A stretch of DNA of 64,000 nucleotides, taken from positions 1 to 64,000 of the forward strand of contig CAYSQA010000003.1 in the NCBI GenBank assembly GCA_964433225.1, written 5' to 3'. Below the pieces are notes generated by a model that did not search any database, was not told the origin of the DNA, and saw only the letters and a list, made by a program, of their open reading frames with translations. This document shows positions 7,618 to 16,304 of the stretch, one piece after another; position 1 is the stretch's first letter, and the number at the start of each line of letters is the position of its first letter. Made by a program: the position numbers and the translations under genes. This stretch comes from CG2-30-36-39 sp964433225 (lineage in GTDB: Bacteria; Patescibacteriota; Microgenomatia; UBA1400; PJMF01).

Positions 7618-10035
7618 ATGCAAGAAAAATCAACATTAAAAAATCAAAAAACTCTCCTTATTATCAATACTGGTTCACTTAAAAAACGTTTTATTCTCCA
7701 AAGAATCGCCAAGATTCCCAATCTAAAAAAAGTCGTAGTTAATGCTCAAAAAAACTGGGCAGAGAACTATGTTGATGACTGGATTTTGGTTGATACCACC
7801 AATCATGATGCTACGATTAGAGCTATTACTGAGTACGCCAAGAAAAACCAAGTTGATGGAGTAGTCACTTTTTGGGAAGATGATGTTTTGTTGACCGCCA
7901 AATTAAGTGAAATCTTAAAAAAACCAGGAATTTCTTGGAAGGTTGCCTCTAAAGCCAGAAATAAATTTGCTTTCCGTGAGTTTTGTAGAAAACACAATTT
8001 GCCTGCTCCAAATTATTCATTGGTTAAATCAGATGAAGAGTTAAAAGAGATCTTAAAAACTTTAAAATTACCCGTTGTTTTTAAACCAACTTTTGGTTCC
8101 AGTAGTGCGTTTGTGATTAAGGCAGAAGATCAAGAAGAGGCTTTTGAAGTTTATGAGTTTTTGAAAAGAAATATTAACACTCAAGTTGAATCAGCTTTAA
8201 CTGATGGCTTGGAAGTGATGATCGAAGAATATATTGACGGAGATGAAGTTGACATCGATATCTTACTGCAGAATGGAAAAATTAAATATTGGTCAATTAC
8301 TGATAACTATAAAACTGAAGAACCATATTTTATGGAAAGTGGAATGGCTATTCCTTCGGCTTTACCAGAAGAAGATCAAAAAGAGTTGGTCGATATGGCA
8401 GAATCAGTTTTGGAACATTTAGGGATTACCAATGGTTGTATTCATTTTGAAGCCAAGCAGACTTCGACTGGTCCAGTTCCTATTGAAGTTAATCTAAGAA
8501 TGGGTGGTGATGAAGTTTACTCTTTTTCCAAACAAGCTTGGAAAGTTGACTTAATTGAGTATGCAGTCAAGATTGCGTTGGGAGAGTATTTTCCAAGAAT
8601 TGATAAGCCAGAAGAACCAGCGGTTTATTTAACTGGAACCTCTTTTATTCCAGAAAATTCTGGAGTAATTTCAAGTCTCGATATTCCTGAAAAATTTTCG
8701 GCTAAAGACCAAGTAGATGAGTTTGAGTTCTATAAAGAAGTTGGAGATACTGTTTTTGTTCCTCCGGCTGCTTATGAATTTTTGGGTTGGATTACTACTA
8801 AAGGAGAAAATCCTAATGATTCTAGGGAAAATCTGGAAAAAGTTTTAGAAAAAATTAATTATGAAATTATTCCTTTCTCTGAGGTTTCTGCTGTAGGGAA
8901 AACCAAGAGAGCTAATCGTTTTTCTGTGGCTAAGTTTGATCAAAGAATTATGGCTGGTCAAGCTAGAATCGAAAAAATTAGACGAGTTAAACTTTCAGAG
9001 CAAAGAAAACTTCATCTGGCAATTGCTTGCAATACTTTTTCTGGCGCTGATGGTGCAATAGAAGCAGAGTTGACTTCAGTAGGCAATAAAATTCGAAATA
9101 CCTTGGAAACAAGAGGTTATAAAACTTCTTTTATTGACTTTAACGATTTAAAAACGGCCTCTAATATGATGCAGTCACAAAAGATTGACTTGATATTTAA
9201 TGTGGCTGAGAGAATTAATGGTTCAAGCTTGTTAGAGCCTCATGTGGCTTCATTTTTTGATGCTTATCAAATTCCATATACCGGTTCTAATCCATTTACT
9301 TTGAGTTTGGCGATTGACAAAATTAAAGTAAAAAAACTACTCACTTATCACCAAATTCCGACGGCTAAGTGGGATTATGCTTTTACTTTGCAAGACGAAA
9401 TTAGAGATGATTTAGTTTTTCCTTTAATCGTGAAACCAGCTACTACTGATAACTCAATTGGGATTAACCAAGATTCAGTCGTAAGAAATCAACAAGAATT
9501 GAAACGTCAAATTAAATATGTTCTAGAAGAATTAAGATCTCCAGCTTTGATAGAAGAATATTTACCAGGGGATGAGTATGATGTTTCTATTATTGGCAAT
9601 GGTGATGAATTGAGAGTCCTGCCTCTATCTAGAACCCAATTTAATAAAATGCCAAAAGGAATGTGGAATATTTATTCTTTCGATTCTAAGTTTGGTAACC
9701 ATAGTGATTTTAAAAACTTTATTACAGAGGAGAGACCACCTAAAGGAGTAAGTAAAAAATTGATTTCTTTAATTACAGAAATGGCCATGGATACTTACTC
9801 TATCCTTGACTGTCATGATTATGGCAGAGTGGAAATAAAACTAGATGAACAGGGCAATCCTCACGTGTTGGAGCTCAATCCTAATCCTTCAATCAACGAA
9901 CCAGATTGTCTGCCTTCAGTGGCCAAACTAACAGGGATGAATTATGGTGATTTCTTAGAAGAAATTATTTCTTTAGCAATTAAGCGTTACCAAAACTCTC
10001 CACCTTACTATCATTTACAACCTCAACTAAGGTAA
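7618..10035 (+). CDS. Tandem ATP-grasp ligase (carboxylate-amine ligase plus D-Ala-D-Ala ligase-like)
   Basis: 805 residues with two complete ATP-grasp modules. The first (about 1-440) has an N-terminal Rossmann-like region, VFKPTFGSSSAF (154-165), EEYIDGDEVDID (203-214) and the metal-binding end PIEVNLRMGG (288-297), as in L-amino-acid ligases. The second (about 464-805) resembles D-alanine-D-alanine ligase, with VKPATTDNSIG (605-615), EEYLPGDEYDV (646-656) and LELNPNPS (751-758). ATP-grasp enzymes join a carboxylate to an amine through an acyl-phosphate. A peptide product or an unusual Ddl is inferred. GAGG precedes the ATG. Both halves keep their nucleotide and metal motifs, so neither looks dead. 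Confidence 0.8.
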   Translation: MQEKSTLKNQKTLLIINTGSLKKRFILQRIAKIPNLKKVVVNAQKNWAENYVDDWILVDTTNHDATIRAITEYAKKNQVDGVVTFWEDDVLLTAKLSEILKKPGISWKVASKARNKFAFREFCRKHNLPAPNYSLVKSDEELKEILKTLKLPVVFKPTFGSSSAFVIKAEDQEEAFEVYEFLKRNINTQVESALTDGLEVMIEEYIDGDEVDIDILLQNGKIKYWSITDNYKTEEPYFMESGMAIPSALPEEDQKELVDMAESVLEHLGITNGCIHFEAKQTSTGPVPIEVNLRMGGDEVYSFSKQAWKVDLIEYAVKIALGEYFPRIDKPEEPAVYLTGTSFIPENSGVISSLDIPEKFSAKDQVDEFEFYKEVGDTVFVPPAAYEFLGWITTKGENPNDSRENLEKVLEKINYEIIPFSEVSAVGKTKRANRFSVAKFDQRIMAGQARIEKIRRVKLSEQRKLHLAIACNTFSGADGAIEAELTSVGNKIRNTLETRGYKTSFIDFNDLKTASNMMQSQKIDLIFNVAERINGSSLLEPHVASFFDAYQIPYTGSNPFTLSLAIDKIKVKKLLTYHQIPTAKWDYAFTLQDEIRDDLVFPLIVKPATTDNSIGINQDSVVRNQQELKRQIKYVLEELRSPALIEEYLPGDEYDVSIIGNGDELRVLPLSRTQFNKMPKGMWNIYSFDSKFGNHSDFKNFITEERPPKGVSKKLISLITEMAMDTYSILDCHDYGRVEIKLDEQGNPHVLELNPNPSINEPDCLPSVAKLTGMNYGDFLEEIISLAIKRYQNSPPYYHLQPQLR

Positions 10036-10069
10036 AAAAATAGTGAGTTGGAGATTTGCTAGCTTGGTT

Positions 10070-10075
10070 TACAAT
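10070..10075 (+). promoter_or_regulatory. -10 box TACAAT, leaderless
   Basis: TACAAT ends 6 nt before the ATG at 10082. This argues for that start rather than the upstream GTG at 10043. Confidence 0.55.
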
Positions 10076-10081
10076 AGGGTT

Positions 10082-10513
10082 ATGAAGATTAATAGCTTGC
10101 ACAATTTTATTATTACTTATTTGTTACTATTGGCCGTTTTTGGCTTAATAGATGGAATTTGGCTGGGTGTGGTAGCCAAAAATTTTTATTTTGCAGAACT
10201 GGGGGATTTATTGAGAGATGACTTTTTATTGTTTCCTGGGTTGATATTTTATGCTCTTCATCCTCTAATGTTATGGTTTTGGGGTTTTGCTAAAGCTAAA
10301 TCTTTGAGAGAGTTACTACTAAATACTGCTTTATATGGTTTTGGGGCTTATGCCACTTATGATTTAAGTAATTGGGCAACTTTGAAAAATTGGTCACAAC
10401 AAGTAGTAATTGTTGATATTATTTGGGGTACTGTTGCCAGTATGTTAGTAGCTGGGATAGTGTGGTTTTTAGTTAATAAAAAAATGGTGGTTACTAGTGA
10501 AACTCACACCTAA
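10082..10513 (+). CDS. DUF2177-family membrane protein
   Basis: 143 residues with about four transmembrane helices. The first contains LIDGIWLG and the last DIIWGTVASML. The conserved YATYDLSNWATLKNW segment matches the DUF2177 signature, a family with no known biochemical role. An upstream in-frame GTG at 10043 is possible. ATG 10082 is chosen because a -10 box ends 6 nt before it and the 13 extra residues would precede the first helix without adding a feature. Its 3' end overlaps xseA by 17 nt. Confidence 0.75.
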   Translation: MKINSLHNFIITYLLLLAVFGLIDGIWLGVVAKNFYFAELGDLLRDDFLLFPGLIFYALHPLMLWFWGFAKAKSLRELLLNTALYGFGAYATYDLSNWATLKNWSQQVVIVDIIWGTVASMLVAGIVWFLVNKKMVVTSETHT

Positions 10514-11711
10514 AGTTTATTCTGTTAATGATTATTTGGATTTACTCAACGAGCAGTTGGCTAACATTGAGATGGTTATTCAAGGAGAAATAACCTCGGT
10601 GAGTTTGAGAAAACATGCTTATTTTTCTTTGAGTGATGGAAAAAATAAGGAACAGGCTGTTTTATCGTGTGCTTTATGGCAGTTTAGGTTACAACAGTTG
10701 CCATTTGTTTTGGAAGAAGGGCTTGAAGTCCAAGTTTTTGGTAAGACTAATATTTACAAGCCATCTGGTAGATTAACTTTTGTCGTTGAACATATTGTGC
10801 CAGTGGGAGAAGGAGCTCTACAAAAAGCATTTGAGGTTTTGAAGCAAAAATTGGCTGACAAGGGCTATTTTGCTGAAGATAGAAAAAGAACTTTACCAGA
10901 ATTTCCAATTAAAATTGGTTTACTAACTTCTGCAACTGGTGATGCACTTCGTGATTTTAAAAAACACTTGGGTAATTTTGGTTTTCAAGTTTTTCATCGG
11001 GATATTAAGGTTGAGGGAATTTATGCAATTGATTCAATTGTAGCTGGTATTCGCTGGTTTAATGAACATCCAAACATTGTTGAAGGTGGGTTAGATGTTT
11101 TGGTATTAACTAGAGGTGGTGGTAGCTTGGAAAGCTTGCAGGCTTTTAATTCTGAGGAAGTTGCTCAAGCAGTTTTTGCTTCAAAAATTCCAGTTTTGTC
11201 AGCAGTAGGTCATGAGAGAGATGTCTCGATCACTGATTTAGTAGCAGATGTTAGAGCTTCTACTCCTACTGATGCTGGTAGAATTCTTTCTGAGCATTGG
11301 CGTCAAGCTGAACAAAAAATTGACTATTTTTCTCAACATCTGATTCAGGCAATGGAAAAATTAATTAAACAAGCAGATCAGTATTTAAATTATAACTGGG
11401 GTCAAATTACGAATAGATTTTTTTCAAAACTTGAATATTTTTTTACTAGGGTTGATTATTTTTCTCAGGCAATTTTTAGTAGTGGTAAAAAAAACATTTT
11501 TTATTTTAAGGATAAATTAACCCTTTTAGAGAAACAATTAATGGCTAATGATCCTCGATTAAAATTAAAGCAAGGTTATAGTTTGGTAAAAAATAACCAA
11601 GGGAAAATTATTAAATCAGTTGAACAAATATTAGTAGATAAAGATTTAACCATTACAGTGGCTGATGGTCATTTTGGAGCCACTGTTGTGAAAGGAAAAC
11701 ATGGCAACTAA
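10497..11711 (+). CDS. xseA: Exodeoxyribonuclease VII large subunit
   Basis: 404 residues. With XseB it degrades single-stranded DNA bidirectionally. The N-terminal OB-fold (about 1-100) starts with SVNDYLDLLNEQL and carries IQGEITSVSLRKHAYFSL. The catalytic domain contains TRGGGSLESLQAFN (about 202-215), SAVGHERDVSITDLVAD (about 238-254) and ASTPTDAG. The C-terminal portion is a long coiled coil ending in a small beta segment (LKQGYSLVKN). The start is GTG, inside the end of the DUF2177 gene. xseB begins inside its last codons, a classical translational-coupling arrangement. Confidence 0.95.
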   Translation: MKLTPKVYSVNDYLDLLNEQLANIEMVIQGEITSVSLRKHAYFSLSDGKNKEQAVLSCALWQFRLQQLPFVLEEGLEVQVFGKTNIYKPSGRLTFVVEHIVPVGEGALQKAFEVLKQKLADKGYFAEDRKRTLPEFPIKIGLLTSATGDALRDFKKHLGNFGFQVFHRDIKVEGIYAIDSIVAGIRWFNEHPNIVEGGLDVLVLTRGGGSLESLQAFNSEEVAQAVFASKIPVLSAVGHERDVSITDLVADVRASTPTDAGRILSEHWRQAEQKIDYFSQHLIQAMEKLIKQADQYLNYNWGQITNRFFSKLEYFFTRVDYFSQAIFSSGKKNIFYFKDKLTLLEKQLMANDPRLKLKQGYSLVKNNQGKIIKSVEQILVDKDLTITVADGHFGATVVKGKHGN

Positions 11712-11910
11712 AAAACTTTCGATGAATGAAACTATGAAGGAGTTAGAAAAAATCAATGATTGGTTTCAAAATGAAGATATTGATTTGGATGAAGGCTTAG
11801 AAAAACTTCAACAAGCTCAACAACTAACTCAACAAATCAAAACAAGACTAAATGAGGTCGAGAATAAATTTATTGCTCTTAAAGAAGAGTTTTCACCTGA
11901 CTCAGAATAA
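11701..11910 (+). CDS. xseB: Exodeoxyribonuclease VII small subunit
   Basis: 69 residues, mostly helical, with the family pattern MKELEKINDWF, then DLDEGLEKLQQAQQL and a C-terminal heptad stretch. It binds the coiled coil of XseA and is needed for nuclease activity. It overlaps the end of xseA by 11 nt. It converges with the next gene with a 3-nt gap and no terminator between. Confidence 0.92.
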   Translation: MATKKLSMNETMKELEKINDWFQNEDIDLDEGLEKLQQAQQLTQQIKTRLNEVENKFIALKEEFSPDSE

Positions 11911-11913
11911 CTT

Positions 11914-12609
11914 TTATTTATAATCAAAGAGAGTGTTGGTCTCCACTGGTCCGACGCTATTGATGAAGTTTTGTTCAAAGTCATCTACCAGCCTATCACC
12001 ATTATCATAGACAAAGATAATTAGAATTGTATCGTCGACTTTTCTGAAATATTCTCTACCAATTTCTTCTCGGTGAATATAAAACATCTCATCATTAACT
12101 TTGATATAGTTTGTTTCTAGTTGATCTGGATCACTAGAGACAGGATTGTTCTTGAGGAAAGTTTCGAGATTAGTTTTAATCCCTCTAGCCTCGATTCCAA
12201 CAATAAAGGCATATTCATTGGAAAAAGGAATATCAAAACCATTACCAAAAGAAGCAATATAATGTTTCCTAACACCGTTGGTAGTAAGATAATCAGTAAT
12301 AATATTAGTCCATTCTTTTGGAATGTTAACGTATAAATCTCCAATCTGTCTTGTTTCTAATTCATCTCTAGAATAAATTTTGAGACCAGTCTTCTTTTGT
12401 AACATATCGGCAATTTGTTTGGTGGCATTAAATTCTTTTTTTAGTTGAAGGTGTTCCCAGAACAAAAAGCTGAATGCTCCAATCATGATGATGAGTAGAA
12501 ACTCCCAGTTTTCAAAGTTTAGAGTTTTATAAAAACTATAGAGGTGATTTCTGAAATATTTTGGGACTTGTTTCAATTTTTCCCAAGTTTGATTTTTTTC
12601 TTCAGACAT
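11914..12609 (-). CDS. Hypothetical single-pass membrane protein
   Basis: 231 residues. A cytoplasmic N-terminus rich in charged and aromatic residues is followed by one membrane helix (about 36-52, FLLIIMIGAFSFLFW). The rest is a mixed alpha/beta domain of about 170 residues that would lie outside the cell if the positive-inside rule holds. I recognise no family motif. An SD (AAGGAAA) precedes the ATG. It is divergent from dnaG; its 5' end lies 65 nt from the dnaG start. Confidence 0.6.
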   Translation of the reverse strand: MSEEKNQTWEKLKQVPKYFRNHLYSFYKTLNFENWEFLLIIMIGAFSFLFWEHLQLKKEFNATKQIADMLQKKTGLKIYSRDELETRQIGDLYVNIPKEWTNIITDYLTTNGVRKHYIASFGNGFDIPFSNEYAFIVGIEARGIKTNLETFLKNNPVSSDPDQLETNYIKVNDEMFYIHREEIGREYFRKVDDTILIIFVYDNGDRLVDDFEQNFINSVGPVETNTLFDYK

Positions 12610-12661
12610 GTGTTTTTTCCTTATCGATTAGTTTGTATGCAGTTTGTTCAGTAAAATACGG

Positions 12662-12667
12662 TATACT
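12662..12667 (+). promoter_or_regulatory. -10 box TATACT, leaderless dnaG
   Basis: TATACT ends 7 nt before the ATG at 12675. This fixes the dnaG start and predicts a leaderless mRNA. Confidence 0.65.
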
Positions 12668-12674
12668 ACAAAAG

Positions 12675-14471
12675 ATGTCCCAAGTTCAACAGGTGAAAGA
12701 TGCTACCGATATTATTCAGGTAATTGGGGAACGAATCAAGTTGCAGAGATCCGGCTCCAGTTATAAAGCACCTTGTCCTTTTCATAGTGAAAAAACTCCA
12801 TCTTTTTTTGTAAGTGAACAGTTACAACGTTATCGTTGTTTTGGCTGTGGAGAGACTGGTGATGCTCTGGATTTTTTACAAAAATATGAGGCGATGAGTT
12901 TTGCTGAAGCTCTTAAATATTTAGCAGACCAGGCCGGAATTCAGTTAGCAGAGTTTCAAAAAACTAATGATGATGAGTTGAGAGAACGCTTATTAGCTAT
13001 CTTGAATTTAGCTAAAGAGTACTATCATTACCTCTTAACTGTTCATTCTATTGGTGAGCAAGCTAGAAAATACCTTAAAGAGAGAGCTATTTCACAAGAA
13101 TCAATTCAGTTATTTAATTTGGGTTATTCTATGACTAGTTGGGATGGATTAGTTAAGTATTTACACCACAAGAAAAAATTTCCTTTAGAAGAAATAGAAC
13201 AAACAGGTTTAATTATTAAAGGACGCGGTGGTCGTTACTACGATCGTTTTAGAGGGAGAGTAATGTTTCCCCTTAAAGATCATCGGGGCAGAGTGGTTGG
13301 TTTCTCTGGTAGATTATTAGATAAAGAAGCCAAAGAGGCTAAGTACATTAACACTCCAGAAACCAAACTTTACCATAAATCTAAAATGTTATTTGGCTAC
13401 AAAGAGTTGTTAAGCGAGATTAAGAAAAAAGAGGCAGTAATTGTTGTTGAAGGTGAGTTTGATGTAATTTCTTCTTCACAAAACCATGTTAATAATATCG
13501 TGGCAATTAAGGGCTCTGCTTTGACTCAAGAGCAAGTTAAACTTATCTCTAGAGTAGCCAAAAAAATCTTATTATGTTTGGATGCAGATGAAGCTGGCAT
13601 TAAAGCTACCAAGAGAGCCATTGAGGTAGTGGGCGATACAGATATTGAGTTAAGAGTGATTGACTTGTCTTCACTAGAGGGTGGGGCAAAAGATGTTGAC
13701 GAGTTGGCTAGATCTACACCTAAAGTCTGGCGAGAATTAGAGAACCAAAGTATCTCTGTCTATGAATTTTTATTAAGATTTAGTTTGAGAAAAAATGATC
13801 CAGAAAAGCCAGAAGGTAAGCGAGAAATTGTTAAAGAGGTTGGTCCGGTTTTTGCAGAGATAACTCATGCGGTTGAAAAGGATTTCTATATTAAAAAATT
13901 GGCAGAAACTTTGAAAGTTAAACCAGAACTTATTAAACAAGATTTACAAAAAATTAAGCAAAATTTACCACTAGAGTCAGCAAGAGAACCAATTTCTACT
14001 CAGCAAAACCTTCCATCAAGAAGAGAATCATTAGAGAGATATTTGATTTTTTTACTTTTTGAAAGTAATAAGTTTTCAGAAAAGATTCAGTTGATCAGTG
14101 ATTTTGCTTGGCAAACTCCAGGTTTGTTTGAATTAATTAAGCATTTTTCCTCAGCAGAGTTTAAAAACAAGCTTGATCTTAAAAAGGCTACTCAAGGGTT
14201 GGCTGAAGATTTAAAACAATTAGTTTTTGATGTTGTTTATGATCCCAAATTTATTTCTTTAAAAGAACAAATTGATTTTGAGGTAGAGTGGTTAAATACT
14301 TGGCTGATTTTAAGAAATGAAAGTGCCAGAGCATCAATTAAGTTACTCCAAGCAGAAATTAAAGAACTTGATCGAAAAGCAGAAAAAACTGAACAAGAGG
14401 AACTTGAGTTTAATAACTTATTAAAAAAAATAGCTCACTATCAACAAATTTTACGCTCAGTTAATACTTGA
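12675..14471 (+). CDS. dnaG: DNA primase
   Basis: 598 residues from the chosen ATG; the open frame extends upstream to 12561, but those codons do not look like a primase. It synthesises RNA primers for replication. A CHC2 zinc finger (CPFHSEKTPSF then YRCFGCGETGD, about 33-64) is followed by the catalytic core with RGRVMFPLKDHRGRVVGFSG and a TOPRIM domain with VVEGEFDVISS (about 260-270) and LCLDADEAGIKA (about 304-315). The C-terminal about 150 residues form a helical helicase-interaction region. A -10 box lies 7 nt upstream and there is no SD. Confidence 0.95.
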   Translation: MSQVQQVKDATDIIQVIGERIKLQRSGSSYKAPCPFHSEKTPSFFVSEQLQRYRCFGCGETGDALDFLQKYEAMSFAEALKYLADQAGIQLAEFQKTNDDELRERLLAILNLAKEYYHYLLTVHSIGEQARKYLKERAISQESIQLFNLGYSMTSWDGLVKYLHHKKKFPLEEIEQTGLIIKGRGGRYYDRFRGRVMFPLKDHRGRVVGFSGRLLDKEAKEAKYINTPETKLYHKSKMLFGYKELLSEIKKKEAVIVVEGEFDVISSSQNHVNNIVAIKGSALTQEQVKLISRVAKKILLCLDADEAGIKATKRAIEVVGDTDIELRVIDLSSLEGGAKDVDELARSTPKVWRELENQSISVYEFLLRFSLRKNDPEKPEGKREIVKEVGPVFAEITHAVEKDFYIKKLAETLKVKPELIKQDLQKIKQNLPLESAREPISTQQNLPSRRESLERYLIFLLFESNKFSEKIQLISDFAWQTPGLFELIKHFSSAEFKNKLDLKKATQGLAEDLKQLVFDVVYDPKFISLKEQIDFEVEWLNTWLILRNESARASIKLLQAEIKELDRKAEKTEQEELEFNNLLKKIAHYQQILRSVNT

Positions 14472-14497
14472 CACAATATACCCCCTAGGGGTATATT
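14468..14497 (+). promoter_or_regulatory. Promoter with CsoR-type palindromic operator
   Basis: TTGACA (14468-14473) and TATATT (14492-14497) are 18 bp apart. Between and over them lies ATATACCCC (14476-14484) and its inverted copy GGGGTATAT (14488-14496), with CTA in the centre. This is the TACCCC/GGGGTA layout typical of CsoR-family operators. Bound repressor would cover both promoter boxes. The -10 box ends 7 nt before the ATG at 14505. Confidence 0.8.
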
Positions 14498-14504
14498 TGG
14501 AAAT

Positions 14505-14747
14505 ATGACAAGTCAAAAAGATCCCATTGTCGCTCAACTAAATCGGATAAACGGCCAAATTGAGGGTATTGCTAGAATGTACCAAGACGAACGTGCTTGT
14601 GTAGATATTGTTCGTCAAGTTATAGCGGTTAGAAGTTCGTTGGGTAGAGTCGCTAGAGACTTACTGACTTCCGAAGCTAAGAAATGTTCTCGTGGAGAAC
14701 AGTGGGATACACTTGACGATGTTTTAAAAGAAGTATTTCGTTATTAA
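14505..14747 (+). CDS. CsoR/CstR-family transcriptional repressor
   Basis: 80 residues, a single DUF156 helical domain that binds DNA as a tetramer. In copper-sensing CsoR the ligands are Cys, then His 25 residues later, then Cys 29 residues later. Here Cys32 and Cys61 keep the 29-residue spacing, but position 57, where His is expected, is Glu. A Cys-Cys pair without His is the pattern of thiol/persulfide sensors such as CstR, so a sulfide or redox signal is more likely than copper. That is inference. It is autoregulated by the operator at 14476-14496 and is followed by trxA, trxB and gdhA. Confidence 0.8.
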   Translation: MTSQKDPIVAQLNRINGQIEGIARMYQDERACVDIVRQVIAVRSSLGRVARDLLTSEAKKCSRGEQWDTLDDVLKEVFRY

Positions 14748-14837
14748 CAACGAAACTTAAATAGGTAATAAGTAGTTTTACCAATTTTTAGGTAAACTTA
14801 CAGAAAGGATTTCTCTTGAATAGAGAAAATAATAACT

Positions 14838-15182
14838 ATGAGTAATAAAGGTGCAACTTACTTGGATGATCAAAGTTTCAAAACTGCTCTTCAACAAGAT
14901 AAACCAGTCTTTGTTGATTTTTTTGCTGAGTGGTGTGGTCCATGTCAAATGGCTGCTCCAGTGATTGATAAATTGGCTGATGAGTATGGAGATAAAATCA
15001 TGATTACTAAACTCAATGTAGATGAAAATCCAGCTACGGCTCAAGAATATGGTGTAATGAGTATTCCAACAGTTCTAGTTTTTAAGAAAGATGGAGAAGA
15101 AGTTAAAATTGTTGCCAAACAGATTGGTTTTCCTGGAGAAGCTGGTTACAAGGCTATGATTGATGAAGTTTTAGCAAAATAA
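14838..15182 (+). CDS. trxA: Thioredoxin
   Basis: 114 residues, one thioredoxin fold. The active site is WCGPCQ (about 32-37), after the strand VFVDFFAE; the cis-proline strand is MSIPTVLVFK (about 74-83). It reduces cytoplasmic disulfides using electrons from TrxB. A short inverted repeat TTTACC (14777-14782)/GGTAAA (14791-14796) upstream may be part of its promoter. trxB follows 23-29 nt later, so they probably form an operon. Confidence 0.95.
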   Translation: MSNKGATYLDDQSFKTALQQDKPVFVDFFAEWCGPCQMAAPVIDKLADEYGDKIMITKLNVDENPATAQEYGVMSIPTVLVFKKDGEEVKIVAKQIGFPGEAGYKAMIDEVLAK

Positions 15183-15211
15183 CAGCGAGTTTATCTTTAA
15201 GGAAGGTGGGT

Positions 15212-16276
15212 ATGAAAAAAGAAAAGTTAGTCATTGTTGGCTCTGGTCCAGCGGGTTATACCGCAGCAATTTATGCTGCTAGAGCTCAACTCAAGCCAGT
15301 TGTTTATACAGGTGTTGAAAGTGGTGGCCAGTTAATGTATACCACTGAACTAGAAAATTTTCCTGGCTTTCCAGATGGGGTCATGGGTCCCAAGTTTATG
15401 ATGGGACTTAGAGCTCAAGCTTTAAGGTTTGGAGCAGAGATTATTGATGCTCATGTAACTGCTTTTGATTTTTCTCAGAGACCTTTTAAACTTTGGACTC
15501 ACCTTCCTGATGGTAAAAATATTGATGTTTTTAAAAATGGTTCTCAGGAAGAAATAGTTGCCGTAATTGAAGCAGTAAAACAAACACCTCATGATCTTGA
15601 AGCTGAAACAGTCATTCTTAGTACTGGGGCTGCCTCTATTAAGTTGGGTGTTCCTGGGGAAAAAGAATTATTTGGTCGAGGAGTGAGTACCTGTGCAGTT
15701 TGTGATGCGGCTTTTTATCGTGATAAAAACGTTTTTGTAATTGGTGGTGGCGATAGTGCGATGGAAGATACTTTGGCTTTGACTAAATTTGCTAACAAAG
15801 TGACAGTTGTTCATCGCCGAGATTCTTTTCGAGCCAGTAAAATCATGGCTGATAGAGTGCTAAATAACGAAAAAGTTACGGTATTGTGGAATTCAAACTT
15901 AAAGCAAATTAAAGGTGACAACAAAGTTGAAAAAGTTGTCATTGAAACTAAAGGTAAAGAACAAGATTATTCTGCTGATGGTGTATTTTTAGCGATTGGT
16001 CATAAACCAGTTACTCAAGCTTTCCAAGGACAATTAAATTTGGATAAGGCTGGTTATTTAGTTACCAGACAAAGTTTGTCTGCTGCCGGTTTAGAGCAAG
16101 CTAGTGAGGCTTTAGATGAAAAACAATTGATTAAATTTCCCACCATGACTTCGGTTGAAGGAGTCTTTGCGGCTGGTGATGTGGTTGATGTGAGATATAA
16201 GCAAGCAATTACTGCTGCAGGGATGGGTTGTGAAGCAGCGTTGGATGCCGAGAGGTGGCTAGAAAGTAGAAACTAA
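15212..16276 (+). CDS. trxB: Thioredoxin reductase
   Basis: 354 residues with the start placed at ATG 15212, 5 nt after an AAGGAAGG SD; the GTG at 15206 is within the SD. It transfers electrons from NAD(P)H through FAD to thioredoxin. Motifs are VGSGPAGYTAAIYAARA (about 6-22) for FAD, the redox pair CAVC (about 159-162), FVIGGGDSAMEDTLAL (about 173-188) for the nicotinamide nucleotide, and GVFAAGDVVD near the C-terminus. It is about 35 residues longer than usual. Extra residues lie around 100-125 (after PDGKNIDVF) and before the final FAD motif (after SLSAAGLEQ). Confidence 0.94.
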   Translation: MKKEKLVIVGSGPAGYTAAIYAARAQLKPVVYTGVESGGQLMYTTELENFPGFPDGVMGPKFMMGLRAQALRFGAEIIDAHVTAFDFSQRPFKLWTHLPDGKNIDVFKNGSQEEIVAVIEAVKQTPHDLEAETVILSTGAASIKLGVPGEKELFGRGVSTCAVCDAAFYRDKNVFVIGGGDSAMEDTLALTKFANKVTVVHRRDSFRASKIMADRVLNNEKVTVLWNSNLKQIKGDNKVEKVVIETKGKEQDYSADGVFLAIGHKPVTQAFQGQLNLDKAGYLVTRQSLSAAGLEQASEALDEKQLIKFPTMTSVEGVFAAGDVVDVRYKQAITAAGMGCEAALDAERWLESRN

Positions 16277-16304
16277 TAGTATTAGTTTAAAAAAAGGAAT
16301 TTTT

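Noticed and set aside
10043..10081. Upstream GTG start for the DUF2177 protein
   Set aside because: The -10 box at 10070-10075 lies inside it and the ATG at 10082 fits the family start.
12561..12674. Upstream extension of dnaG
   Set aside because: The sequence overlaps the divergent gene and does not resemble primase; the -10 box is 7 nt before ATG 12675.
14505..14747. Copper-sensing CsoR
   Set aside because: The His ligand position is Glu and no copper genes are nearby; kept as CsoR/CstR family only.
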